Shown piece by piece: positions 50,201 through 59,937 of a DNA stretch of 64,000 nt; position 1 is the first letter of the stretch, and every line of letters begins with the position of its first letter. The DNA is from Protonemura montana (taxonomy: Eukaryota > Arthropoda > Insecta > Plecoptera > Nemouridae): contig OX387608.1 of NCBI GenBank assembly GCA_947568835.1, positions 11,508,001 to 11,572,000 on the forward strand, written 5' to 3'. Below the pieces are notes generated by a model, which worked only from the letters and a program-made list of their open reading frames with translations, made no database searches and had not been told where the DNA came from. The position numbers and the translations under genes were made by a program.

Positions 50201-53008
50201 CTAGCTGTCAGTGCATTCCTATGTTTTCCTAGTGCACCTTCGAAATTCTCGAAGCAAGAAAAGTACATAGGGAGTGACCTGAGAGCTAGCAACTCTGCCA
50301 GTCGAACACGTGAAAGTTGCACTGGGGCAGAGTCACATGCCAAGTCGAACACGTGAAAGTTGCACTGAGGCAGAGTCACATGCCCAGACGAACATGTGAA
50401 AGTTGCACTGGGGTAGAGTCATGTGCCCAGTCAAACACGTGAAAGTTGCACTGGGGCAGAGTCACATGCCCAGTCGAACACGTGAAAGTTGCACTGGGGC
50501 AGAGTCACATGCCCAGTCGAACACGTGAAAGTTGCACTGGGACAGAGTCACATGCCAAGTCGAACACGTGAAAGTTGCACTGAGGCAGAGTCACATGCCC
50601 AGACGAACATGTGAAAGTTGCACTGGGGTAGAGTCATGTGCCCAGTCAAACACGTGAAAGTTGCACTGGGGCAGAGTCACATGCCCAGTCGAACACGTGA
50701 AAGTTGCACTGGGGCAGAGTCACATGCCCAGTCGAACACGTGAAAGTTGCACTGGGGCAGAGTCACATGCCAAGTCGAACACGTGAAAGTTGCACTGAGG
50801 CAGAGTCACATGCCCAGACGAACATGTGAAAGTTGCACTGGGGTAGAGTCATGTGCCCAGTCAAACACGTGAAAGTTGCACTGGGGTAGAGTCATGTGCC
50901 CAGTCGAACACGTGAAAGTTGCACTGGGGTAGAGTCATGTGCCTAGTCAAACATGTGAAAGTTGCACTGGGGTAGAGTCATGTGCCTAGTCAAACACGTG
51001 AAAGTTGCACTGGGGTAGAGTCATGTGCCCAGTCGAACACGTGAAAGTTGCACTGGGGTAGAGTCACATGCCTAGTCGAACACGTGAAAGTTGCACTGGG
51101 GTAGAGTCACATGCCCAGTCGAACAGGTTGATTGAATTTGGTTCCTAGTTGGGTTTGGTTTGTACCTAGTACTGATATAATAAAATATGATATAAGATTT
51201 GAGCCTCAAGAATATGATAACTTTTGCATTGACTAGAATACTACTTAGAGTATCGTTGCTACTTATTTCCGTCTTCCATCGCCACTTTCTGTCAATACCA
51301 AACACAGATGTACAGTGTCATTGGGTTTATAGGATATGCGGATGCTAGATTTGAATAAATAGTCAGGTTTATAGATGCCACTATTCATTTAACTCTGGCC
51401 AGTGTAACAGCATTAACGTCAAACTGTCATTGCAAAAATTGACGACCTATACAAATGTTAGTTGCTGAGAGAAGGAGTGTTAAGAAATTGTATTCCTTTA
51501 TTTCTGACAAATCACTTGGATTTGAGACTCATTCACACATTATTAATCTTTATTGGTGCTAGCCGCCGCGATTGACTGTAGAGGGTTGTTAAAACGTACA
51601 GTCACAAGCGTGATCTGGTGGCCACATATTATGGCCGTATAATGCTAGATTTTTGCTGGGACTTAACCATGAACTATAAACACAATGACAGTCTGATGCC
51701 AGGAATAGAGGTTACCAGTCTCACGAGGCTGCCAATTCTCGGCACAGCGGATCAGTTCCTGATTCCACAGCGCGATAACGAACGCGTTGTTAGTCTGGTC
51801 CAGCACAGTCACATCTCTGCACTCGATGTCGCGGCCATCGCGAGTCTTGATGTTCCGCTTGGCTCCCACCTACAACACAAAGACAAACGTAATTAGGAAC
51901 CAAAACAAACATTCTGCAGTACCGATACAAATTTACAATGAGCATTGTTTAAAAAATATGCGGTAGTCTTTCATTTTAATTTAACTTTATTTAAAGAAAG
52001 GTGTGGTGCCTTATAAAAATGTTGCCCGTGTCCTTTTTTTATTTCGTCTTTGACCACGGCTAGACTCCTTGAAAATGAATGACAGTTACAATTAAGATAA
52101 GAGTTAGTGGTGAAACTTGTTTTATATAAAAGTCTCCTCTAGCCATAAATATGCCGAGGGATTTTTAATTTGCTGCTTGTGACTTACGAGACGTACAGCG
52201 GCAAGGAGGTTTACAGTGGAGTTGATCATGCTTTCCTTGTTGGTGTGTATGTCGTTCAGAGTGAAGTAATCGCCAGGAGGCTTAGTCATGCAATGCATGA
52301 GCTTCATAATATCACCAGGGTTTTCGGCTGTGTAGTGGAGAAGCGTGGTTTCCACAGAACCTATGTTCAAATGGTATTGGCTGGTTCCAAATTTAAAAAA
52401 ATTAATATTGACAAATTTCAAATTAATACTAACAGAAGTTGAAATATGACAAACTCAATATCTCACCTAGAAGTCTCAGGAGAATAATTTTCGCTTGGTT
52501 CCCCAAATCGACGTCTGTATATCTTTGGATTTGCAATCTCCACTGAAAAGAAATTGGCACCATCATTTATAATGGCATTTTGAATGGAGAATCTAAAACA
52601 CAATTTCAAATTATTTATTTGGACAGCTTTTCTTACCTACATCACCAATGTGATAGTCTCTGCTCAATTCAAACACAAAATGTTCTTGGCCCCAAACGGT
52701 TGCGTTGATATAATCGCAAGGAGTATCTCGGATAGTGAATCCCCAGGTAGCTCGGTCCTCGCCCCCTTAATATTTTGAAAGTTGATCACTTTTTACCTCC
52801 ATTAAAAGAGATATTTTCCTAATTATATATAAATATAGTTATTTTAAATAACGTTGGTGCCTGCATGGCTAAGGTATGTTTGCTCACCTCTCTTGTCAGG
52901 AAATGTTTTTGGGTTCTGGGTTGCAATTATAACTCCTACAAGGAATACGCTTCTATCATTTTCATCTAGGTCTCGTATTTTCACCAAACGAACTCCAGCA
53001 GCACACAT
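47239..53008 (-). CDS. MEIOB: MEIOB, meiosis-specific OB-fold ssDNA-binding protein
   Basis: Nine minus-strand exons give 467 residues (human 471): 52888-53008, 52637-52765, 52467-52542, 52188-52380, 51716-51869, 49625-49816, 49015-49177, 48483-48669, 47239-47427. The N-terminal OB fold reads TWGFTIRDTPCDYINATVWG and GDVVEIANPKIYRRR (family [32 protein letters not shown]). The middle OB region has ECRDVTVLDQTNNAFVIALW and SWQPRET-like NWQPRETG. The C-terminal part has the four-Cys zinc ribbon RCAECSSELEDQPCMKESC, then DIRVTLSDHTGSIEGCRLNS and KPQVSILACERADPSE (family LKISVLSCKLADPTE). MEIOB pairs with SPATA22, binds single-stranded DNA and RPA at meiotic breaks and is needed for recombination and crossover. 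Exon 4 starts at the acceptor 20 bp outside a nearer AG; only this choice keeps the frame and adds the conserved SPETSSQYHLNIGS. Intron 5 carries a 43-bp minisatellite. Confidence 0.95.
47489..47626 (-). mobile_element. MITE family 1, copy B (about 138 bp)
   Basis: Inverted ends GGTTTTACCAACATCTC and ACATTTTGGTAAAATCC; the interior matches copy A (2907-3044) on the opposite strand. It includes TTGCCATGGCAACTT, an RFX X-box look-alike. It lies in the last MEIOB intron. Confidence 0.8.
48755..48945 (-). mobile_element. 5S-rRNA-derived SINE fragment in MEIOB intron
   Basis: GACAGGTTGATAAGCAAGGC, CCAACCTCTCTCCCAAACAG and GTGGATGATGGTCACTCATC match, on the minus strand, the SINE body and head in the inverted-repeat arms. 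The 5S-like part is eroded. Confidence 0.7.
50300..51125 (+). repeat. 43-bp minisatellite in MEIOB intron (about 19 units)
   Basis: The unit begins CACGTGAAAGTTGCACTGGG and goes on with GCAGAGTCACATGCCCAGTC. Each unit carries a CACGTG E-box or its CATGTG variant. A five-unit block (215 bp) is repeated: the GAGGCAGAG variant starts at 50350, 50565 and 50780. Confidence 0.97.
51405..51600 (+). repeat. Dispersed repeat family (about 210 bp), copy 3
   Basis: Related to 12015-12215 (TTGAGACTCATTCACAC, TTAATCTTTATT, GATTGACTGTA). It is the most diverged of the three copies. Confidence 0.45.
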
Positions 53009-53174
53009 TTCTTGAAAATATTAACTTTGGAATGAACAGAAAACAAAATTGTTGAGCGACTTCTCGTACCTACACCGCCGACCTTTCAAACTTCTGTCAT
53101 TCCTAGTCGCCCATTCGAGGTGTATGATTGGTTGTTTAAATTTACATTACATAACCTAAAAGAGGGCATGCAAC
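53009..53174. promoter_or_regulatory. Bidirectional promoter, MEIOB (-) and TEDC2-like (+)
   Basis: Only 166 bp separate the two start codons. The spacer has an inverted CCAAT box (TGATTGGTTG, near 53126), no TATA box on either side, and must include both 5' UTRs and the shared promoter. Confidence 0.7.
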
Positions 53175-55126
53175 ATGTCTAGGGACAAACGTGCTACCGA
53201 GTTAAATGTATCTAAATTATCATCATACTTAGAGCTAATGCTTGAAAACACTAATAAAGTCAGAAAAAGTGTTAGTGAAAGCTGTGAAGAGACTCGTAAA
53301 GTTGTAAAGTGTTGGACATTCCCAGACAATGACGAAGATCCAACTGTCTCCAGCTTAGCCGAATGCACTTGCCACATTTCTGCCTTCGATGAAAGTTCTG
53401 AAGAAATAGCCAAAGGAATTGGATACATTGTAGAAAATGCCCAAAAAATACGTGAGAAAGCAGTAGTGAAGAATTCTTCGGTAATTGCAAAAAAACAAAT
53501 AGCTGGCAAACTCACCCCAACAAATGGATCAAATGCCAATCATAGGACTAGTTCATTATCGGCTGTGTCTTTTATTGGAGGTGCTAGGAATGGTTTGTCT
53601 AAAACGTCCATTACTAAACCAGCAGTTTCTCGTGCCATGAGTACAAATATAGTCAAGAATCCACCTTTGTCAGTAACCAAACTGAAAAGTAAGCCTTCAA
53701 CCCAGTCAACATATCAGAAAGACTTTGCGTCACGTCCTCCCTCAAGGCTTTCAAATGAAAGCACTAAATCAACTGCATCACTTTCTAAAGGGACAGTGAA
53801 GAGTGCTCAAATGTCAGGCGATAGTCCAATTACCATGTCTCAGTTGGAACAACTTCTAGATAGGGTCGCAGTAGATGCAACTTTATACTCCTCGCATACA
53901 ACTTCACCAAATGACTTCGATGCACCCAACAAAATGAAGCCACCTCCCCTTGAAACATGTCCGATTCACGGTAACATAGTTTCTGCACAGAATTCTCGGA
54001 TTTCTGTAAGACATGTTGACTTCAAGGAGGCCATTAGCATTGTTGGCATTCCATCAAAGCTTGTTAAAATACTGCAGCCATACCATCGTTTCTTATCCCA
54101 CCAAGAAACTGGAGAAATACCCACCGAGCCAAAATCAGCTACGAGATTCTTATCTGAATTGAATAATATGGTAAAATGAACGTTTAATATTAACCTAAAC
54201 CACTAAAAGTGTCTTTATAGAAACGTTTCTAAAACTCTAGCATGACTTTACTACACAAGAGAATACACTTTAGTCCATGTCATGCATGTCAAGATTGTCA
54301 TAGTTAACTATTTTTTTTATTTATTTCCTCTCCAGAATAAATCCAACTGGGACGAAGCCATGCACGAACCATTGACGAGTATATTTGCCAACTACTTGCC
54401 ACTTTGTAGCAAGATGGACCAGTTGACACGATCTGGAGAAAGAGTTCCGTCGAAAGACATCTCGCGAATACGAGTCAACTTGGAGAAACTAGACACGGCA
54501 TATCGAAACTGCCTTGGCAAGGAAATTTCGACGAGTGTCAATGGATCTTTATTCACTCCACGCCAAGAATTGGACAACGTCGAGACAAATCGCTCGGTTT
54601 TGGCACTAGCAGGCATTTGGAATGACCAGAGCATTAGCTTTCTAGGTGAGCAAAACGTCCAGAAATATTTTTTACTTAAAAGTACGGAGTACCTTTCTTT
54701 AGTCAAATAAGGGGAATCGGTCTGAATGGAAGGCAGCTAAAAAACATGTGCACCTTCCGCTGCAGGTTATAAGGAATCACAGGAAACTGTCCCGACTTTT
54801 CATATCTTGCTGAAATCCCGTTAAACTAAAGTTAGTTAAAATTTTAATAATGTTAACAACACATTTTTATATCTTCAGGAATGGCAGATGCACTATGCAT
54901 TCGCTATAACAACGTGAAACAGATCAAGCGGTTCTACCAAAGCTTGCAACGGATCCAGAGGCTGGATTTCCAGTCACACTTGTTGGATCTCATCGCCAAA
55001 GAAATCCTGCCACGACTCTGCCATATTGACAGCAATCATGCTGCCTATTTCCTAATGGTAAAAACTCTCATCGCGCTTTGCGATCTTGAACACTTCAAGA
55101 TGCCAATTATTGTCAAGAGTGATTAA
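53175..55126 (+). CDS. TEDC2: TEDC2-like (tubulin epsilon and delta complex protein 2)
   Basis: Three exons give 517 residues: 53175-54170, 54336-54645, 54879-55126. An N-terminal helix (LELMLENTNKVRKSVSESCE) resembles the TEDC2 start. A long Ser/Thr-rich disordered middle (about 120-230) follows, then a helical C-terminal half. The end YNNVKQIKRFYQSLQRIQRL, LLDLIAKEILPRL and AAYFLMVKTLIALCD aligns by eye with the human TEDC2 end (YSSTQELQTLAALKLRVAVL; VLMAELLPLV; WLALCRAVHSLLC). The animal complex of TEDC1, TEDC2, delta- and epsilon-tubulin stabilises centriole triplet microtubules. Similarity is weak, as usual for this fast-evolving family (human about 430 residues), so the call rests on order, helix pattern and the end. 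It shares a 166-bp promoter with MEIOB. Alternative: an unrelated coiled-coil centrosomal protein. Confidence 0.65.
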
Positions 55127-55154
55127 TAATCATGACTAACTTTCTTGCTCAGTT

Positions 55155-55160
55155 AATAAA
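55155..55160 (+). terminator. TEDC2-like polyadenylation signal
   Basis: AATAAA 29 bp after the stop codon. Confidence 0.55.
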
Positions 55161-55272
55161 AATACTCATTTTAAACTCATTGCCTTGTAATCGTAAATGA
55201 CTATGAAGTTTCCACAAAAATATACTGTTTTAACTTTTGTAATGCTGTCTCTTATTACAGTATTTTCTAATT

Positions 55273-55375
55273 AAGAACCACCAGCAAAAATGCTTGACAT
55301 ATAACCTTCTAGCAACCCTTTTCGATAAGAGCTAATATGTGTAACCACCATTTTTGTTGGCAGTTCTAGTTCTGA
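55273..55375 (+). mobile_element. MITE family 2 copy (about 103 bp)
   Basis: Left end AAGAACCACCAGCAAAAATG; right end CCATTTTTGTTGGCAGTTCT, inverted to the left. It fills most of the TEDC2/AP5Z1 convergent spacer (55127-55513), where I see nothing else. Confidence 0.7.
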
Positions 55376-55513
55376 AAATATTATATATCACTATTCTTTC
55401 AACGAGCACGATCCTTTCCTCACTTTTTACCTGTTTTTGGCGACAGCTTGGTTATTCTAATGTAGTGAGCAAGTTTTTCCTCCCAAGAGTTAGGTACAAA
55501 GAAGCGTCTAGCA

Positions 55514-58500
55514 TTATGAGCTTGTTAGTTGTGCTAAGATTTGCAGAAATGCTGTCATTGCGGGATCTTCCTCGTGGAGTGCGGAGGGTACCAGTGAAGG
55601 CGATGGATTACTGGAAAACATACCACAGTGAAAAAATATAAACATAACAATGAACAAATTTCAAAAATAGTTTTGTTAGCAACACCAAGAATTTGAAAAT
55701 GGCTCTTGATTACCTAGGATTCTTAAGGTACTCGATGAGTTCTTCTATTCGGTCGTGAACACCCTGCTTCTCATCATCTCCGACGTTTTTCAGCTTTGAG
55801 GAAACCTGTCGTTGTACTTTGCTGAAGCAGAGTAGCAGTCGTGGAATCAAGTCCTGGCATTTGCTGGCCAACTGCAAGCATTTTGAACACCGTCAAACTA
55901 AGTACTTGTAATTAGAACTAGTTGAGGTTTATTGTTGAGTGTATTCTACTGATTTAAACAATTTAGATGTAAAATCTCAATAGGGCTTTGTTAATTCTTC
56001 CACATGATTACAGATTAAAAGAGTTATTTAGATTTAAAAATCGTTGTTTTTAGAAGATAAAAAGATTGTCCCAATGCAATGGTCACGTGAATCAACTTAA
56101 AATTTGCTTCCAGTGTCTTGAGAGGAAATTAATTTATGGGGTTTCATTTCTAAAAGTTCTGGTTAAAGTTAAGTTATGTTGATTTCAAAATTGATTAGGA
56201 TTTTAAAACTAATCAACCCTGAAAATCTGACAGTTAAAGCACAAAATTGTAGAGAATACATTAGAAATCAAAATTAAAGTTGCAGATCACTCTAACCACA
56301 ACCCTAAGTACGAAGAAGATAATACACCCTACCTTGGCTAGCGTCGAGCTGGTAATATTTAGTAGATTCAAGGAGACGCTCTCCTCCGATGTGATCTGCG
56401 CCAACATCTCGTAGATTACGCACTCAAGTGACTCGTAAAACTTGACGACCGGCTCGACGCTGGGTGTCCCCATGGGAGCGTAAGCCCCGATCGCCCAAAC
56501 GACATGCGCGTACAGTGGCGGGCAAATCTCGTTGTTAGCCAAAACGGAGACGTAGGCAGTGACGTCTTGTTGCGCCGTGCAGATCAGGTGTGGGTGACTT
56601 TCAAGCGTACACTTCAAATGCTCCGTTAGCTTTCTGCAATAGGAGGATCACAATAGTTCAATGGTTTGAAAGTTTAGAAGTACAGTTGCTCAGGACATAA
56701 GCTTCATAATTTTTTTTTTGGAACCTATTTTAGGATCTGTATCTGCTCATTGCATTGAAATACACGGCTTAATTTAGCTATGGGTTGAAGCCACAAAATC
56801 TGCCCACGATGGCTTATTTTAGGAAAGTACAAGTTAAGGCAATGAAATCAAATGAGATAATTTGCTTGTTCAATTCCATCGTTATGATGTCATTGGAAAA
56901 TTGGAATTTATCTCCTTTTTTATTTCACTATGGGATGTTTCAAGTTTCATCTCAACATAGATTCACACCAAAATGGGTGAATTTTTTGCATATATTCTAC
57001 TAGAACTAGAAGGGCAATCAAAAATGGCTTACAGCCTTCTTACCTTTTAGCTAGGCAAATATTGTCATTCACTTTTGTTGGTGATTCTAATAACTGTTTT
57101 CCCTCAGATTGAAACAAAAAAATCAATGGAACTTACTTTTGAATGACGGACACGTATCCAGGCACATCGTAAATCAGTCTCATTTGTTTAAATATCACAC
57201 GAAGCATGACAGCATTCGTTTCGTCGTCGCCCAGAGCTGCGACGTTGGCAAAGAATTCATCCAACAACGCGGGAACAATCTGCGAGCAAGTCACGACCAG
57301 GTCTTGTTTGCTCAGCTCTCTCATAGCCTTGACGAAAGCACGGGCGGGAAGTTGGTCTTGTTTTGACGTCTTGTTACGCAGCATGTGGTTGTACGACGGA
57401 CGGAGAGACGAAGAGCTGACGGTTTCCAACAGAGTCTGCCATATGGCAGAGGGTTTGGATCGGCTTAGCTGCTGCATTGCTGCTACTTGGTGCAGGCAGA
57501 GGCTTGCTGATAACAGGGGTAAGTCCAGAAGGCTGAGAAAAACCTGCATGCAAAGCAGCTGATTAGACTGAGAGAATCGGTATTTGACGATCAGAAATAA
57601 TATATATAGATTAGATCATGAAAGTCAACCACATGAAAGTGTAAGGCAATGTCTTGAGTCTTAATTTGGAATTTTGAACCTTCTTATAAGACAAATTTTG
57701 GTTTTGTTAAGTGCATAATGTACCAACTATCTCTTTTGATAATGATTATTTACTCGTGTGAGTCAACATGGCACTGTCAACAGAATACAATTGCTTTATT
57801 GAACTCAGTTGAAATCAGAAATGAGATGGTATTTGAGTTACAGAATTGTTTCTGAGCCCTTACGTTTCTTCTCGTTTCTCTAGGTACGATATTGCTTATC
57901 TGTCATAAAAATGCCTAAATTTATTTACTGGAAGAGTTCCCAAATAAAACTTGTAAAACACAAACCTCAACAGCATTTTCCTTGGTGAGAATGGAAGGCA
58001 CTAGAAGGATGAACTCCTCAGCCAAAACTGTCGGATGGAACGCAATGAGTTTAAGCAGGTTTGGGAAGTATCGTTGAAGCATGGCCGGGTGATTTAGGAA
58101 TCCCCCGTCGACAAGGAAGTTGGTAATGTCGAAAGCTGCCAGGTCCGAAGAATAGCTACGATGCACTATGTCCGTTAAGAATAGCTTGCAGAATGGGGTT
58201 TGGTCATCGGATGCCTCGCCTGCAAAGAATAGCAGAGAAATTAGAGCAAGCATTTTATTACAAGGTGAAATATTTTCCAGAATTTACAACAACACTCACC
58301 AAATTTGAGCAAAAACTTGAGTAGTCGAATGAAGATCGAAATGTCTTTTGGATCTGACCGGAAATTTTCTACTAGAGTCCTTTGGATGCGTTTGACAATG
58401 AGAAGCGATTGGAGATGCTGACTTGAGTCTAGCTCAGCCAACCGATACAAGACGTCAATTACTTCGCAGAGCACAGCCTTCTGAAGGGCGCGGTCTTGAT

Positions 58501-59575
58501 CATTTTGAGCCGAGCGCAGACATTGCCGAACAGCCAGGCTGCAATATTCTCGAGACACTGAGACTAACGCAGATTTTGGTATTGTGGATAAGTTTGATGC
58601 AGCAGGCTCAATGTTGTTTAACCAGTTTTTGAGCATTGAGAAAGAGTGAACTCCCATAACATGGCTTTTAGAGTAGTTACTGACTGCAAAAAAAGACAAC
58701 AAATATCAGAGAATTATTGTAACACGAATTATATTTGTAACAGTTTTTACGTCATCACTCCCAAAATATAGTAAAGGCTGAACAAATAATTCTACAAACC
58801 TAAAGTGAGAATGGTGAAGATGTCCCCTACTGTCAAATTGGAGCCATCAATTTCAGTACCTCCTTTATCGGACCGACCAAAGAATTGGGAGCTTGGGGTT
58901 TGGATACGATTGCTGCAAAGCCAGCCAGCCATCAGCTCGCCAAGTACTGTCACACATTCGCTCGGCATCAATGATGGATACCCCATCGTCACATGATTGA
59001 TGAATACCAAAAGTTTTCCCCCCTCTTCCATGTTTATAGCCTCATTTGGTAACATATCAAAAAGTTTGTTTAGCGTAGTTTTGTGAAGAAGCGGAATGGA
59101 ACCGGCAATTAACACTAGTGAGAGTAACTCAATTGAGGAAGGTTTGTCAGCTGAAAATCTCAGTGTTTCTGCTATATTGCTTTCTAGGGATGAGCACACT
59201 TCTTCGAGTATGTGGAATATAACATTTTTTATCTTCTTTGATGTTCCTTTTCCACCAAATGCCAAGAGCAGTGTATCGTAGAATTTCTGCGGAGGTGGTG
59301 GAAACATGCTGTGATGCAAATAAAACATGAGAACATCCCGAAGACTGTCCGCTTTCACTCCCTGCTTGTATATCTGGTTCCATAATTCGTGTAACTGCTG
59401 TCCTGACAGGTTTCTGGGAAAAAAAATGTGTTGTTGTTAACTTAACCTAAAATCTCAAAATTTCAATTAAAATTGTTTATTCAAATTTCTGACAAAGCCA
59501 GACCATTGAAAGCAAAGGTGAGCTTAACCATGAAAATTACCTGTAGATCTTCACCACTGCTTCGACGCTTGTCAT
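55514..59575 (-). CDS. AP5Z1: AP-5 complex subunit zeta-1
   Basis: Eight minus-strand exons give 749 residues (human 807): 59541-59575, 58800-59413, 58300-58683, 57966-58219, 57137-57543, 56333-56633, 55714-55871, 55514-55610. All phases close. The protein is an alpha-helical solenoid. Recognisable family points are VHSFSMLKNWL, LQKAVLCEVIDVLYRLAELD, the FPNLLKLIAFHP block (human FPNLFKFLAWNSP), VVWAIGAYAPM followed by FYESLECVIYEML (human VVWAIGEY; FFEALEALLFEV) and LASKCQDLIPRLLLCFSKVQ (human LASRSQDLIPRASLLLSKM). AP-5 acts at late endosomes and lysosomes with SPG11 and SPG15 and returns cargo to the Golgi; loss in humans causes spastic paraplegia SPG48. The tiny first exon (35 nt) is supported by MTSVEAVVKIYR joining in phase. 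It is head-to-head with DNAI2. Confidence 0.95.
57003..57092 (+). mobile_element. MITE family 2 copy in AP5Z1 intron
   Basis: AGAACTAGAAGGGCAATCAA at the left and CTTTTGTTGGTGATTCTAAT at the right are inverted ends; the interior shares ACAGCCTTCTTACC with the copy at 8.4 kb. Confidence 0.55.
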
Positions 59576-59937
59576 TTCAGTCCACTCCCAATGTGGACAA
59601 ACATTCACCACTGACCCCACTGACCAACTGACAGTTTACTAAACTTTCCTATGTTGACCATGGTTGACCAAATGTTGACCTCCCACCACAGATACTCCCA
59701 CTGTCTTTGCTCCCACTTATCCAGATGATAAATATAAAACTATTTGGATAGACTGTAAAGTACTGCATAGCTTCATGAACTAGAAAATAATTAAAAAAAT
59801 ATGAATTCTTTAGATAAAGCCTGTTTGCCATGGCAACAGTTTAAACAAAATATTGGTAATGTCATAGATGGTTCTGCCACCAAAGGTTTTCAGCAACAAA
59901 TTTTAGAAGATGTTTGTCAAAAACTGAAAATCTAATC
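59576..59937. promoter_or_regulatory. Head-to-head promoter region, AP5Z1 (-) and DNAI2 (+)
   Basis: 362 bp between start codons. It contains direct repeats of GTTGACC (59655-59680), an inverted CCAAT-like patch and, near DNAI2, an RFX X-box (separate entry). Confidence 0.6.
59823..59838 (+). promoter_or_regulatory. RFX X-box upstream of DNAI2
   Basis: GTTTGCCATGGCAACA is an almost perfect X-box (two GTTGCC half sites, inverted), about 100 bp before the DNAI2 ATG, the usual place in ciliary genes. RFX factors drive motile and sensory cilium genes. It is seen as a motif only. Confidence 0.75.
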
